Shown in pieces: positions 27,598-37,608 of a stretch of DNA of 64,000 bases. The position numbers and the translations under genes were made by a program. Numbering within the stretch: the first letter of the stretch is position 1; the number at the start of each line of letters is the position of its first letter. The notes beneath the pieces are model-generated. The model was given only the letters and a program-made list of their open reading frames with translations. It did not search any database and was not told where the DNA came from. The DNA comes from Arthrobacter rhombi. GTDB lineage: Bacteria > Actinomycetota > Actinomycetes > Actinomycetales > Micrococcaceae. Location of the stretch: contig NZ_FUHW01000038.1 of NCBI RefSeq assembly GCF_900163545.1, positions 248,001 through 312,000 on the forward strand, read 5' to 3'.

Positions 27598-28116
27598 ATG
27601 GCTGGCGCCCTGCGCAAGACGATGATCTACCTGGGACTCGCCGACGGTGACGAGCACTACGAGGACGAACAGTCCGAGATGCCCGAGCAGCAGCAGTTGC
27701 AGCAGCGTCCGGAGCCCTCCCGTGTCGAGCACGAACGGGCTCCCATGGCCGTCGCCGCTGAACCGGAGACGGAATACCGGGCACCGGTCACCCCCATTAA
27801 GCGCGCGCCTTCATCCAGGGACGAGGATTCTTCATTGCGGCAAATCACGACGGTTCACCCCCGTTCATATAACGACGCCAAAATCATCGGAGAAAGCTTC
27901 CGAGACGGCATCCCGGTCATCATGAATGTCACCGATATGGGTGAAGGTGACGCCAAACGCCTGGTGGACTTCTCCGCGGGACTCGTTTTCGGCTTGCACG
28001 GCAGCATCGAACGCGTCACCAATAAGGTGTTCTTGCTCTCACCGGCGAGCGTTGAAATCCTGGGCGAGGACAAAAAGTCCTCCGAGGACACCGCAACGTT
28101 CTTCAACCAGAGCTAG
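27598..28116 (+). CDS. sepF: Cell-division protein SepF
   Basis: A 172-residue protein: an N-terminal amphipathic membrane-targeting sequence ([14 protein letters not shown]), an acidic/Gln-rich linker, and the SepF globular domain ([21 protein letters not shown] through [19 protein letters not shown]). SepF anchors FtsZ filaments to the membrane and replaces FtsA in actinobacteria. The ATG at 27598 is chosen for its strong AAGGAG site; the frame is open further upstream but without conserved residues. Confidence 0.94.
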   Translation: MAGALRKTMIYLGLADGDEHYEDEQSEMPEQQQLQQRPEPSRVEHERAPMAVAAEPETEYRAPVTPIKRAPSSRDEDSSLRQITTVHPRSYNDAKIIGESFRDGIPVIMNVTDMGEGDAKRLVDFSAGLVFGLHGSIERVTNKVFLLSPASVEILGEDKKSSEDTATFFNQS

Positions 28117-28131
28117 CGGCCGCTTCATACC

Positions 28132-28422
28132 GTGGGAATTCTCTTCGGACTGATCTATGCGGCCCTGACGGTCGTTCAGGTCATGCTCATGCTCAGGATT
28201 GTGTATGACATCGTGCAGATGTTTGCCCGTGGCTGGCGGCCACGCGGTGCGGCGCTGATCCTGGCCAGTTTCGTCTACCGCATCACCGATCCGCCCATGC
28301 GCTGGCTTCGTTCCAAAATCAAGCCATTGGACCTGGGCGGGATGCGTTTGGACTTGGCATTCCTGATCCTTTATTTCGCCATCATCATCGCCAAGGTCGT
28401 CGTTCTACAGATCGGGCGATAG
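28132..28422 (+). CDS. yggT: YggT family membrane protein
   Basis: A 96-residue protein with two hydrophobic helices flanking a basic loop that contains the family motif TDPPMRWLRSKIKPLDLGGMRLD. Function is unknown, but its gene is almost always located between sepF and divIVA. The GTG at 28132 is taken as start; the ribosome site is weak, 15 nt after sepF. Confidence 0.88.
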   Translation: MGILFGLIYAALTVVQVMLMLRIVYDIVQMFARGWRPRGAALILASFVYRITDPPMRWLRSKIKPLDLGGMRLDLAFLILYFAIIIAKVVVLQIGR

Positions 28423-28473
28423 GCTCTTGGCTCCCGACCGACGGCGAAGGTTCGTCTTCGGTGCGGGAAACGT

Positions 28474-28479
28474 TATAGT
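28474..28479 (+). promoter_or_regulatory. -10 element upstream of wag31
   Basis: TATAGT at 28474-28479, with a poor -35 (TTCGTC) 17 bp upstream, would give a leader of about 110 nt. Wag31 is abundant, so a dedicated promoter is expected here. Confidence 0.45.
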
Positions 28480-28594
28480 CTTGAAACAGGAAGCATGCTG
28501 CGGCAGTTATTGCAGTTTGCTCACATAACCGGTGTAATCGCCCTCGGGTCGCAATCAGGCGGCCGGGGAGAGAACTAAGTATCGAGGTGACCAG

Positions 28595-29323
28595 ATGGCG
28601 CTCACGCCAGAAGATGTAGTCAACAAGCGTTTCCAGCCAACGAAGTTCCGGGAGGGCTACGATCAGGACGAAGTTGACGACTTCCTGGACGAGATCGTCG
28701 TGGAACTCCGTCGACTGACCCAGGAGAACGAGCAGCTGCGCCAGCGCGTTAGCGAGCTGGGTGGCACCGACGTTGAGACCGGTAGCGTTCCGGCTCCCGT
28801 CGCCGCGGCTCCGGCCACCGAAACCGCTGCCGCCCCGGCAGCTGAAACGACTCCGGTGACCGGTAGCGTTGACGAAGCCGCCGAGGAAGCAACTCCTGAG
28901 GTCGCGGAAGCCCCTGCTACCGAGCAGACGCCGACGACGCCCGAGGCACCTGTTGCTGCCGCGGCCCCCAGTGCAGAGATGGCTGCGGCAGGATCCGGTT
29001 CTGCCGAATCTGCAGCCGGCGTGCTGGCCATGGCTCAGCGCCTCCACGACGAATACGTCGGTGCGGGTGTCGAGCAGCGCGATAAGATCATCGCCGACGC
29101 CCAGATGCAGGCCAATAAGCTGGTCTCCGAGGCCGAGGAGAAGAGCACCAAGACGCTCAACTCGCTGGAGGACCAGAAGTCGGTGCTGGAGCGCAAGCTC
29201 GATCAGCTGCGCGGCTTCGAGCGCGACTACCGCGCCCGCTTGAAGTCCTACATCGAAGGCCAGTTGCAGGATCTCGAGTCGCAGGGCCCCATCGCGACGC
29301 CGGATTCCAAGGACAACGCCTAA
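28595..29323 (+). CDS. wag31: Polar growth/division protein DivIVA (Wag31)
   Basis: A 242-residue DivIVA-family protein. The N-terminal lipid-binding domain (ALTPEDVVNKRFQPTKFREGYDQDEVDDFLDEI) leads into a coiled coil (ELRRLTQENEQLRQRV). An Ala/Thr/Pro/Glu-rich linker follows, then a second long coiled coil (about 148-225). It localises to negatively curved membrane at poles and septa and organises peripheral wall synthesis. ATG at 28595 with ribosome site GAGGTGA. Followed by strong GC-rich hairpins. Confidence 0.94.
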   Translation: MALTPEDVVNKRFQPTKFREGYDQDEVDDFLDEIVVELRRLTQENEQLRQRVSELGGTDVETGSVPAPVAAAPATETAAAPAAETTPVTGSVDEAAEEATPEVAEAPATEQTPTTPEAPVAAAAPSAEMAAAGSGSAESAAGVLAMAQRLHDEYVGAGVEQRDKIIADAQMQANKLVSEAEEKSTKTLNSLEDQKSVLERKLDQLRGFERDYRARLKSYIEGQLQDLESQGPIATPDSKDNA

Positions 29324-29334
29324 TCATTTGTTGA

Positions 29335-29400
29335 GGAGGGGACGCTTCGGTGTCCCCTCCACGACCATGTCTGTCGGCGGCCGGTCACCCGGCCGCCGAC
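29335..29400 (+). terminator. Two tandem GC-rich hairpins between wag31 and lspA
   Basis: Hairpin 1 is a perfect 9-bp stem, GGAGGGGAC (29335-29343) with its complement at 29352-29360. Hairpin 2 is a perfect 12-bp stem, GTCGGCGGCCGG (29373-29384) with its complement at 29389-29400 over a 4-nt loop. There is no T run. They make it unlikely that lspA starts at the GTG at 29350, which lies inside hairpin 1. Confidence 0.65.
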
Positions 29401-29418
29401 ATCACGTTAAGGACCCCG

Positions 29419-30003
29419 ATGGATCAGGACCCCGCAGCCCGCGCAGAACATGATGCCCGGACACCCCCACCCCGGGGTGCCCATCGTGTCCTGGTTGCCC
29501 TCTCGCTGGGTATTGCCCTCCTCGGAGCGGGCCTGGACCAGCTCACGAAGGCAGTGGTCCAGGACACGATGGAACTGGGCCAGACCATCGACGTGATCGG
29601 CTCGGCCCTGCAATGGCATTACATCCTGAATTCGGGGGCTGCCTTCTCCATCGGCACCTCGGTGACTTGGCTGTTCACCATCATCATGGCCGTCGTCGTG
29701 ATCTACGTTGTGACGCTCCTGCGCAAGGTGCGTTCGGTGTGGTGGGCCATTGCCCTCGGCGGCCTGCTGGCCGGCGCTACCGGGAACCTCATCGACCGGC
29801 TGTTCCGCGATCCTTCGTTCGGCATGGGGCACGTCGTGGACTTCATTGCCGTCCCGCATTTCGCGATCTTCAACGTGGCCGACTCCTTTGTGGTCTGTTC
29901 CATGATCGGTATCTGCGTGCTGCTTTTCCGTGGCATCGGCCTCGACGGATTACCAACCCAGGAGAAGGAATCCCCTCCGGCGGAGGAAGCCGGCGACGCA
30001 TGA
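29419..30003 (+). CDS. lspA: Lipoprotein signal peptidase II
   Basis: A 194-residue membrane aspartyl peptidase that removes signal peptides from prolipoproteins after diacylglyceryl transfer. Four transmembrane helices are visible. The catalytic aspartates are Asp126 in GNLIDRL and Asp155 in NVADSF, and the NSGAAFS segment is conserved. ATG at 29419 is chosen over a GTG at 29350 that lies in a hairpin. The stop overlaps the rluD start as ATGA. Confidence 0.93.
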   Translation: MDQDPAARAEHDARTPPPRGAHRVLVALSLGIALLGAGLDQLTKAVVQDTMELGQTIDVIGSALQWHYILNSGAAFSIGTSVTWLFTIIMAVVVIYVVTLLRKVRSVWWAIALGGLLAGATGNLIDRLFRDPSFGMGHVVDFIAVPHFAIFNVADSFVVCSMIGICVLLFRGIGLDGLPTQEKESPPAEEAGDA

Positions 30004-30935
30004 ATTCGAACACCTTCACCATCGGCCCCGAGGAGGCGGGGCGTCGCCTCGACGCCCTCCTGCCCCCACGGCTGGATATCACCCGCAGTGTCGCCGCCAG
30101 GTGGTGCGCCGACGGGCATGTGCAGCTGAACGGTAACCGGGTCGCGAAATCCCGCAAGGTGGAGGTCGGTGACGTCATCACCGTCGATCCACCCGCCGAA
30201 ACAGATCCGTTGGAAGTGAGGGTCGAATACGTGGAAGCCATGAAAATCCTGGCCGAGGACGACGACTACGTGGTCATCGATAAACCTGTTGGTGTGGCAG
30301 CGCATCCTTCCCCCGGATGGGTAGGGCCAACGGTCGTCGGCGCATTGCTCGCCGCCGGATACCGTATCTCCACCTCCGGAGCCTCCGAACGCCAGGGGAT
30401 CGTGCACAGATTGGATGTGGGCACCTCGGGGGCCATGGTGGTGGCCAAAACCGAACGTGCCTATACGGCGCTCAAACGCGCCTTCAAGGAACGTACCCCC
30501 TCGAAGACCTATCACGCCCTGGTCCAGGGGTTGCCCGACCCGCTGGCCGGGACCATCGACGCGCCCATTGGCCGGCATCCTGGTCACGACTGGAGATTCG
30601 CGGTCCTCGAGGGCGGCAGGGACTCGGTCACGCATTACGAAGTCCTGGAAGCATTCGGCCGGGCCAGCCTGGTGGAAGTGCAATTGGAAACCGGCCGTAC
30701 CCACCAGATCCGCGTCCACTTCTCGGCGCTGCGCCACCCCTGCGTCGGGGACCAGACTTACGGCGCCGACCCCCGCTTGGCAGCCGACCTGGGGATGACC
30801 CGGCAGTGGCTGCACGCCTACCAGCTGGGATTCCCGCATCCGGTCTCGGGGGAGTGGGTCCAGGTCGAATGCGGCTACCCGCATGACCTCTCCCACGCTT
30901 TGGAAATTCTGCGCGACGGAGACCTGGGCTACTAA
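30000..30935 (+). CDS. rluD: RluD-like 23S rRNA pseudouridine synthase
   Basis: A 311-residue RluA-family enzyme with an N-terminal S4 RNA-binding domain (about 1-70) and the catalytic domain with [12 protein letters not shown] (nucleophile Asp139) and GRTHQIRVH. By family it isomerises uridines in the large-subunit rRNA. The open frame extends upstream into lspA, but the ATG at 30000 forms an ATGA overlap with the lspA stop and begins the S4 domain. The exact target positions cannot be assigned by eye. Confidence 0.9.
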   Translation: MNSNTFTIGPEEAGRRLDALLPPRLDITRSVAARWCADGHVQLNGNRVAKSRKVEVGDVITVDPPAETDPLEVRVEYVEAMKILAEDDDYVVIDKPVGVAAHPSPGWVGPTVVGALLAAGYRISTSGASERQGIVHRLDVGTSGAMVVAKTERAYTALKRAFKERTPSKTYHALVQGLPDPLAGTIDAPIGRHPGHDWRFAVLEGGRDSVTHYEVLEAFGRASLVEVQLETGRTHQIRVHFSALRHPCVGDQTYGADPRLAADLGMTRQWLHAYQLGFPHPVSGEWVQVECGYPHDLSHALEILRDGDLGY

Positions 30936-31036
30936 TTCCCCGCCCCACCACCACGTCGGCGACGGTCCGGATCGGAGCCCCGCAGGGGACACGCCAGTCG
31001 CCGCGCCGCCGACTTCGGTAGCGTGCCACCCGGGCC

Positions 31037-31042
31037 TAGAAT
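31037..31042 (+). promoter_or_regulatory. -10 element of dnaE, leaderless
   Basis: TAGAAT at 31037-31042 ends 6 nt before the GTG start of dnaE at 31049, so transcription should begin at or next to the start codon. No conserved -35 is visible. Confidence 0.6.
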
Positions 31043-31048
31043 GGATCG

Positions 31049-34000
31049 GTGGCCAGCTCAAACCGGGACGGATTCGTCCACCTTCATACGCATACCGAAT
31101 ACTCGATGCTCGACGGCGCCGCGCGCCTGACGGACCTCTTCGAAGAGACCAAGCGCCTGGGCATGCCGGCTCTGGCCACGACCGACCACGGCTATCTATT
31201 TGGCGCCTTCGACTTCTGGAATAAGGCGACCAGCGCGGGCATCAAACCCATTATCGGTGTGGAAGCCTACGTCACCCCGGGGACCTCCCGTAAGGACAAG
31301 ACGCGCGTGCGCTGGGGCGAAGCCCATCAGAAACGTGACGACGTCTCGGGTGGTGGCGCATATACCCATATGACGTTGCTCAGCCGCAACAACGAAGGCA
31401 TGCGCAACCTGTTCAGGGCCTCGTCGATCGGCTCGCTGGATTCGGTCTTTGGCAAATGGCCGCGACTGGACCGGGAACTGCTCGAACAGTACAGCTCTGG
31501 ACTCATCGCCACCACCGGCTGCCCGTCCAGTGAAATCCAGACTCGCTTGCGGCTGGGCCAATACGAGGAAGCCAAACAGGCTGCTGGTGAATACCAGGAC
31601 CTCTTCGGCAAGGAGAACTACTACTGCGAGCTGATGGACCACGGGCTGGACATCGAGCGGAGGGTCACGAAGGACCTGCTCCGGCTGGCCAAGGAACTGA
31701 ACCTGCCGCTGGTGGCGACCAACGACCTGCACTACACGCACGAACATGATGCCAAGGCTCACGAGGCGCTGCTGGCCCTCCAGTCCGGCTCCACGCTCCT
31801 GGAGCCCACGTATGACCAGGGTGGATCACGGTTCGCGTTCTCGGGGACCAGCTTCTACCTGAAGTCCCCCCAGGAGATGCGCGCCCTGTTCGCCGAGTTC
31901 CCCGAAGCCTGCGACAACACCTTGGAGATCGCCGAGCGCTGCGAGGTCTCCTTCAATACCGACGCGAACTACATGCCCAAGTTCCCCTGCCCGCCGGGGG
32001 AAGACGAAACCAGCTGGTTGGTCAAGGAAGTTGAATCCGGTCTGCGGTACCGCTACCCCAACGGTGTTCCCGAGGCCTCGCGTCGGCAAGCGGATTATGA
32101 ACTGGACATCATCACCAAGATGGGGTTCCCCGGCTACTTCCTCGTCGTGGCCGACTTCATCAACTGGTCCAAGGACAACGGCATTCGTGTTGGTCCCGGA
32201 CGTGGTTCCGGCGCCGGTTCCATGGTCGCCTACGCCATGCGCATCACCGACCTGGACCCACTGCAGCACGGGTTGATCTTCGAACGCTTCCTCAACCCGG
32301 AACGTGTCTCCATGCCCGACTTCGACGTCGACTTCGATGATCGTCGCCGCGGCGAGGTCATTAATTATGTGACCGATAAGTACGGCGACGAACGCGTGTC
32401 GATGATTGTGACCTACGGGTCGATCAAGACGAAACAGGCCTTGAAGGACTCGGCCCGAGTCATGGGGCACCCCTTCAGCATGGGTGAAACACTGACCAAG
32501 GCCCTGCCACCGGCAGTGATGGCCAAGGACATCCCGCTGGCCGATATCGAGGATAAATCTGCCCAGCGTTACTCCGAAGCAGCAGATTTCCGCCAAATGC
32601 TGGCCGCAGATCCGGAGGCCGCCAAGGTCTTCGAAACGGCGAAGGGCATTGAGGGCCTGAAGCGTCAATGGGGTGTCCATGCGGCAGGGGTGATCATGTC
32701 CTCGGACCCGATTATCGACGTCGTACCGATCATGCGTCGTTTCCAGGACGGCCAAGTCATCACCCAGTTCGACTACCCGACCTGTGAAACCCTCGGGCTG
32801 ATCAAGATGGACTTCCTGGGTCTGCGGAACCTGACGATCATTTCCGACGCCATCGAGAACATCAAGATCAACCGCGGCGTGGACCTGGATCTCGAACAAC
32901 TCGAGGTGGATGACCGGGCCGCCTACGAACTCCTCGCCCGCGGCGATACCCTGGGCGTCTTCCAGCTCGACGGCGGTCCCATGCGTTCGCTGCTGCGTCT
33001 GATGCGCCCCGATAACTTCGAAGACATTTCCGCAGTCATCGCGCTCTACCGTCCGGGACCCATGGGCGCGAACTCGCATAATAACTATGCGTTGCGCAAG
33101 AACGGCCTGCAGGAGATCACTCCGATCCACCCGGAACTCGAGGAACCCTTGCGGGAGATCCTCGATACGACCTATGGCCTGATCGTGTATCAGGAGCAGG
33201 TCATGGCCATCGCGCAGAAGGTGGCCGGCTTCTCGCTCGGCCAGGCAGACATTCTGCGCCGGGCCATGGGCAAAAAGAAGAAGGCGGAACTCGATAAGCA
33301 GTACGCAGGCTTCCACCAGGGCATGCTCGACAGCGGATTCTCCGAGGCAGCAGTCAAGGCACTCTGGGAGATTCTGCTGCCCTTCTCCGACTACGCCTTC
33401 AATAAGGCCCACTCGGCAGCCTACGGACTCGTCTCCTACTGGACCGCCTATCTCAAGGCACACTATCCAGCCGAATACATGGCTGCCCTGCTGACCAGTG
33501 TTGGCGACGACAAGGACAAATCTGCCCTCTACCTCAACGAATGCCGACATATGGGCATCACCGTGCTGCCCCCGGACGTGAATGAATCCCAGCTGAACTT
33601 CACCCCGGTCGATACCGATATCCGCTTCGGTATGGGAGCCATCCGTAACGTTGGTTCGAATGTGGTCAACGCGCTGGTCGAGGCCCGGCAGGAGAAGGGC
33701 GCCTTCGAAACGTTCACCGACTTCCTGCAGAAAGTTCCCGCGGTGGTCTGCAATAAGCGCACCATCGAATCCCTCGTGAAGGCCGGGGCCTACGATTCAA
33801 TGGGCCACCCACGGCGGGCCCTGGCCATGATCCACGAGGAAGCCGTCGACTCGGTGATCGTGCTCAAACGCAATGAGGCGGCCAACCAGTTCGACCTCTT
33901 CAGTGCCCTGGACGACCCCTCGGCAGGATCCGGACTAGCCATCGACGTCCCCGATCTTCCCGAATGGGAGAAGAAGGACAAACTGTCCTTCGAACGCGAC

Positions 34001-34612
34001 ATGCTCGGGCTCTACGTCTCGGACCACCCTTTGCAGGGACTGGGGAACCTGCTGGAACAGCATGCCGACCTCTCCATCACCCAGGTGCTCTCCGAGGACG
34101 GGCCGCGGGACGGGCAGATCGTCACGATCTCGGGGATGATCACCTCGCTGCAGCGGCGTATCGCCAAGAATAGTGGAAACCCTTATGCCCGGACGGAGAT
34201 CGAAGACCTGGGCGGCTCGATGGAGGTCATGTTCTTCGGCCAAGCCTATGGGCCGATCGCCAGCGTACTGGCCGAGGACCTCATCGTCGTGATCCGCGGT
34301 CGCCTGCAACGACGCGACGACGGGGCGGTGTCTTTGAATGCCCAGGAACTGACCATTCCCGAGATCAGCGAGGACGGTTTGGCCGGGCCGGTGGTCATCT
34401 CGATGCCCAGCCATAAAGCCAACGAATCGGTGGTCTCCCAGCTCGGAGAGGTCCTGCGCACCCATCAGGGCAACACCGAGGTGCGGGTGAAACTCGCCGG
34501 AACCCGCAGTGTCGAACTGATGCGTCTGGGCATCGAATTCCGGGTCAACCCCAACCCAGCGCTTTTCGGCGATCTCAAGGTCCTGCTGGGCCCCACCTGC
34601 CTCGACATCTAA
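31049..34612 (+). CDS. dnaE: DNA polymerase III alpha subunit (replicative polymerase DnaE1)
   Basis: A 1,187-residue C-family polymerase, the catalytic subunit of the replisome. The N-terminal PHP domain begins FVHLHTHTEYSMLDG. The palm has the catalytic Asp motif PDFDVDFDD (423-431; Asp426 and Asp428), and the helix-hairpin-helix and OB-fold (GQIVTISGMITSLQRR) domains follow. In actinobacteria the PHP domain of DnaE1 provides proofreading. Starts with GTG 31049 in the sequence ASSNRDGFVHLH. A perfect hairpin follows the stop. Confidence 0.96.
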   Translation: MASSNRDGFVHLHTHTEYSMLDGAARLTDLFEETKRLGMPALATTDHGYLFGAFDFWNKATSAGIKPIIGVEAYVTPGTSRKDKTRVRWGEAHQKRDDVSGGGAYTHMTLLSRNNEGMRNLFRASSIGSLDSVFGKWPRLDRELLEQYSSGLIATTGCPSSEIQTRLRLGQYEEAKQAAGEYQDLFGKENYYCELMDHGLDIERRVTKDLLRLAKELNLPLVATNDLHYTHEHDAKAHEALLALQSGSTLLEPTYDQGGSRFAFSGTSFYLKSPQEMRALFAEFPEACDNTLEIAERCEVSFNTDANYMPKFPCPPGEDETSWLVKEVESGLRYRYPNGVPEASRRQADYELDIITKMGFPGYFLVVADFINWSKDNGIRVGPGRGSGAGSMVAYAMRITDLDPLQHGLIFERFLNPERVSMPDFDVDFDDRRRGEVINYVTDKYGDERVSMIVTYGSIKTKQALKDSARVMGHPFSMGETLTKALPPAVMAKDIPLADIEDKSAQRYSEAADFRQMLAADPEAAKVFETAKGIEGLKRQWGVHAAGVIMSSDPIIDVVPIMRRFQDGQVITQFDYPTCETLGLIKMDFLGLRNLTIISDAIENIKINRGVDLDLEQLEVDDRAAYELLARGDTLGVFQLDGGPMRSLLRLMRPDNFEDISAVIALYRPGPMGANSHNNYALRKNGLQEITPIHPELEEPLREILDTTYGLIVYQEQVMAIAQKVAGFSLGQADILRRAMGKKKKAELDKQYAGFHQGMLDSGFSEAAVKALWEILLPFSDYAFNKAHSAAYGLVSYWTAYLKAHYPAEYMAALLTSVGDDKDKSALYLNECRHMGITVLPPDVNESQLNFTPVDTDIRFGMGAIRNVGSNVVNALVEARQEKGAFETFTDFLQKVPAVVCNKRTIESLVKAGAYDSMGHPRRALAMIHEEAVDSVIVLKRNEAANQFDLFSALDDPSAGSGLAIDVPDLPEWEKKDKLSFERDMLGLYVSDHPLQGLGNLLEQHADLSITQVLSEDGPRDGQIVTISGMITSLQRRIAKNSGNPYARTEIEDLGGSMEVMFFGQAYGPIASVLAEDLIVVIRGRLQRRDDGAVSLNAQELTIPEISEDGLAGPVVISMPSHKANESVVSQLGEVLRTHQGNTEVRVKLAGTRSVELMRLGIEFRVNPNPALFGDLKVLLGPTCLDI

Positions 34613-34615
34613 CGC

Positions 34616-34646
34616 CCCTGCCCGCCGTAGCACTCGGCGGGCAGGG
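34616..34646 (+). terminator. GC-rich hairpin between dnaE and hisD
   Basis: A perfect 12-bp stem, CCCTGCCCGCCG (34616-34627) with its complement at 34635-34646 and a 7-nt loop, 3 nt after the dnaE stop. It has no T run. It also covers the place where a -35 of the hisD promoter would lie. Confidence 0.65.
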
Positions 34647-34657
34647 CCTCGACGGCG

Positions 34658-34663
34658 TAAACT
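34658..34663 (+). promoter_or_regulatory. -10 element of hisD, leaderless
   Basis: TAAACT ends 6 nt before the GTG start at 34670. The geometry is the same as for dnaE and several other genes here. Confidence 0.55.
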
Positions 34664-34669
34664 GGTGCG

Positions 34670-36034
34670 GTGACGAATTCAACCGAAAACCCGGGGTCCT
34701 TCCCCGCCCTGCGGACCATCGACTTACGCGGGACCGCGCTGGACCATGCGGCGCTGAAGGCTTCCTTGCCCCGACCGGAGAACGACTTCGCCTCGGCCTC
34801 CGAGACCGTTGAGCAGATCATTGCCGATGTCCGGGCCCACGGCTACGCCACGCTCTCCGAGCTGGCTCGACGCTTCGACCATGTGGAGCAACAGAGCACC
34901 GCGGTTCCTGCAGCAGCCCGCAGTCAGGCCCTCGAAGAACTCGACCCTGCCGTCAGGGAGGCGCTGGAGGAGTCCATCCGCCGGGCCCGCCTCTTCGCCG
35001 CAGCACAGATTCCTGCCCCGGCCAGCGTGGACTTCGGACAGGGAGCCACCGTCACCCAGCGTTGGGAGCCGGTGCGCAGGGTGGGCCTGTATGTCCCGGG
35101 AGGGTTGGCCGTTTACCCGAGTTCGGTGGTGATGAACGTCGTTCCGGCCCAAGCCGCAGGTGTGGGCTCCATCGCCTTGGCGTCGCCGCCGCAACAGGAA
35201 TTCGGGGGGTTGCCCCACCCGACCATCCTCGCTGCGGCCGAACTTCTGGGCATCACCGAAATCCACGCCATGGGAGGCGCCCAGGCCATTGCCGCCTTCG
35301 CCTACGGGGTCGACGCAGCTACCTCCCCCACGGACACCGAGGGAATTGAACCCGTCGACGTCATCACCGGTCCAGGGAACGTCTTCGTCGCCACCGCGAA
35401 ACGCCTGGTCAAGGGCGTTGTGGGCATCGATGCGGAGGCCGGACCCACCGAAATCGCGATCCTCGCAGACGCAAACGCCACGCCCCGCTATGTGGCCGCC
35501 GACATGATCAGCCAGGCCGAGCACGACCCCAACGCGGCGGCGGTACTGGTGAGCGAATCCACCGAGTTGGTGGCAGCTGTTCGGGAGGAACTCGAAGTCC
35601 AGGTCGCTGGCACCCAACATGTCGACAGGGTGCGGGCCGCGCTGGGGGGCCGCCAATCGGCAGTTATTCTGGTCGACGACCTCGAGGCCGCGTTGCGCGT
35701 CTGCAATGCCTACGCCGCCGAGCACTTGGAGATTCTGACCTCAGATTCCACCGCGGTGGCCGACCGGGTGACCGCTGCCGGAGCCGTTTTCGTGGGGGAG
35801 TACAGTCCGGTCAGTCTGGGCGACTACAGTGCCGGGTCAAACCATGTTCTTCCGACCAGCGGGACCGCGGCATTTGCCTCGGGACTGAACGTGCTGACGT
35901 TCCTGAAGGCCATCCAGGTCATCGACTATCCTGCCGCTGCGCTGCATGAGGTCGGTGAGCACGTCGTGGCCCTGGCCCGGGCCGAGGACCTCCCGGCGCA
36001 CGGCGACGCCGTGATTCAGCGTATCGGAGGGTGA
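34670..36034 (+). CDS. hisD: Histidinol dehydrogenase
   Basis: A 454-residue zinc enzyme that oxidises L-histidinol to L-histidine with two NAD, the last step of histidine synthesis. Family blocks visible are [47 protein letters not shown] (metal/catalytic region), AEHLE and the C-terminal [24 protein letters not shown] at 34670 is preceded by a -10 and no Shine-Dalgarno. No other his genes follow, so the pathway is split. The 179 nt after it show no clear terminator. Confidence 0.94.
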   Translation: MTNSTENPGSFPALRTIDLRGTALDHAALKASLPRPENDFASASETVEQIIADVRAHGYATLSELARRFDHVEQQSTAVPAAARSQALEELDPAVREALEESIRRARLFAAAQIPAPASVDFGQGATVTQRWEPVRRVGLYVPGGLAVYPSSVVMNVVPAQAAGVGSIALASPPQQEFGGLPHPTILAAAELLGITEIHAMGGAQAIAAFAYGVDAATSPTDTEGIEPVDVITGPGNVFVATAKRLVKGVVGIDAEAGPTEIAILADANATPRYVAADMISQAEHDPNAAAVLVSESTELVAAVREELEVQVAGTQHVDRVRAALGGRQSAVILVDDLEAALRVCNAYAAEHLEILTSDSTAVADRVTAAGAVFVGEYSPVSLGDYSAGSNHVLPTSGTAAFASGLNVLTFLKAIQVIDYPAAALHEVGEHVVALARAEDLPAHGDAVIQRIGG

Positions 36035-36213
36035 CTAGGGACGACGGCGATGCCCGCCACTGACGTCGCTGGTTGGCGGCTCGGCGGGTGCTGTTGTCGC
36101 AGCGAACACGGCGGATCATCTCAGCCATGACATGATGGTGCTGCCGTGAACATGTTTTTGATCACGTCGCCGGTACAGTTCTCCGGCCCATGACCCCAGG
36201 AAAGGTGGAGTGG

Positions 36214-36705
36214 ATGCGTTGCCCATTTTGTAGGAACTCAGACTCCAGGGTCGTTGACAGCCGGCTGACCGAGGACGGTTCGGCCATCCGCCGGCGTCGT
36301 CTGTGCAGCTCTTGCGAACGACGATTCACGACCTTGGAAACGACAAGTCTCAATGTCGTCAAACGTTCCGGCGTCGCCGAACCCTTCGACCGCGCGAAAG
36401 TCATTTCCGGGGTCGGTAAGGCCTGCCAGGGCAGGCCCGTCACCGATGACGATCTGGCGTTGCTCGCCCAGGAAGTCGAAGAAAGCGTCAGGGCTTCAGG
36501 AGCAGCGGAAATCAACGCCAACGACGTCGGACTGGCCATTCTGGGGCCGTTGCAGAAACTCGACCAGGTGGCCTACCTGCGTTTCGCCAGCGTCTACCAG
36601 GGCTTCGACTCGCTCGAGGATTTCGAAAGCGCGATCGCCAAATTACGCAGCGAAGGCCAGCCGCCGTTGGACGCTGCCCAACAACGGCCGCTGACCGCCG
36701 AGTAG
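36214..36705 (+). CDS. nrdR: Transcriptional repressor NrdR
   Basis: A 163-residue repressor of ribonucleotide reductase genes. The N-terminal zinc ribbon has Cys3, Cys6, Cys31 and Cys34 (MRCPFC and CSSCERRF) and is followed by an ATP-cone domain ([19 protein letters not shown]) that senses ATP and dATP. The ATG at 36214 is selected because the family starts MRCPFC and AAGGTGGAG is upstream; the frame is open to 36190. No NrdR box was seen in its own upstream region. Confidence 0.94.
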   Translation: MRCPFCRNSDSRVVDSRLTEDGSAIRRRRLCSSCERRFTTLETTSLNVVKRSGVAEPFDRAKVISGVGKACQGRPVTDDDLALLAQEVEESVRASGAAEINANDVGLAILGPLQKLDQVAYLRFASVYQGFDSLEDFESAIAKLRSEGQPPLDAAQQRPLTAE

Positions 36706-36719
36706 GGAGCGCCTCCCTT

Positions 36720-36752
36720 CCGGGTCACGACGGCTTCTTGCCGCCGGCCCGG
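36720..36752. terminator. Possible terminator between convergent nrdR and ppgK
   Basis: CCGGG...CCCGG encloses CGGC-TTCTT-GCCG, a two-part hairpin in the 65-nt gap between the two convergent stops. No T run, moderate support. Confidence 0.4.
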
Positions 36753-36770
36753 ATCGTTGACGGGCGAGCG

Positions 36771-37577
36771 CTAGTCGTGCAAACCGTGGTGGATGGCTGA
36801 CTGCAGGGCGCCGCCGACGATACCGGCATTATTTTTCAGATGCGCCGGTTCGATCGGTGTGCGGAGGTCGAGTTGAGGCAGGAAGTCCTGCGATCGTTTC
36901 GAAATTCCGCCGCCGACCACGAAGAGCCGCGGTGAAAAGAGGAATTCCACGTGCGAGAAATAGCGCTGCAGCCGCACGGCATACTCTTCCCAGGACAAAT
37001 CATCTCGTTCCCGGGCCGAGGCTGAGGCCTGCGTTTCGGCGTCGTGCCCGTCGATTTCCAGATGGCCGAGCTCCAAGTTGGGCACCAGGACGCCGTTATG
37101 AACCAGACCAGAGCCGATGCCGGTGCCCAAGGTGATGAGCATGACCGAGCCCTTGACTCCCGCCCCCGCCCCGTACCTGGCCTCGGCCAGTCCGGCGGCG
37201 TCGGCGTCGTTCATGACCTGGACCGGACGTTTCAGCACGTCGGTGAACAACGTGTCGACATCCGTGTCGATCCACGATGTGTCGACGTTGGCTGCCGAGA
37301 GCGCCACGCCTTCGTGGATGATCGCCGGGAAGGTGATGCCTACCGGGGCGTCGCCGGCCGGGGACTGATCCCGGGTGCCGAGTTCCTCGACGATTTGCCG
37401 GACGACCTCGGCCACGGCCTCCGGGGTGGAAGGAGTCGGCGTATCGATGCGGAAACGCGAGCCGATGAGCTTGCCCTTCTTCAGGTCGACGATGCCGCCC
37501 TTGATCCCGGTACCGCCGATATCCACACCGATGGCGGTGGAGACGGTGTTCTTCTTGTTTTTCTCGTCCTTCGACAT
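36771..37577 (-). CDS. ppgK: Polyphosphate glucokinase (ROK family)
   Basis: A 268-residue ROK-family kinase that phosphorylates glucose using polyphosphate and often ATP. It has the phosphate loop VDIGGTGIKGG, the sugar-binding region LELGHLEIDGHDAE and the PpgK-specific C-terminal part (WEEYAVRLQRYF, LFVVGGGISKR). It lacks the Cys-rich zinc motif of many ROK proteins, as is normal for this subgroup. ATG at 37577 with ribosome site GAGGAG. Convergent with nrdR; likely cotranscribed downstream of map (31 nt gap). Confidence 0.9.
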   Translation of the reverse strand: MSKDEKNKKNTVSTAIGVDIGGTGIKGGIVDLKKGKLIGSRFRIDTPTPSTPEAVAEVVRQIVEELGTRDQSPAGDAPVGITFPAIIHEGVALSAANVDTSWIDTDVDTLFTDVLKRPVQVMNDADAAGLAEARYGAGAGVKGSVMLITLGTGIGSGLVHNGVLVPNLELGHLEIDGHDAETQASASARERDDLSWEEYAVRLQRYFSHVEFLFSPRLFVVGGGISKRSQDFLPQLDLRTPIEPAHLKNNAGIVGGALQSAIHHGLHD

Positions 37578-37608
37578 GGTGCTCCTCAGCGGGGGTAGGA
37601 GGGCCGGG

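Noticed and set aside
29613-29999. N-terminal extension of the RluD-like protein
   Set aside because: It is a shadow frame of lspA; the S4 domain begins at the ATG at 30000.
32031-33550. Long minus-strand ORF (574 codons, ending at 31826) inside dnaE
   Set aside because: It is antisense to highly conserved DnaE sequence, rich in Val/Gly/Asp as expected for a mirrored frame, with no promoter or domain.
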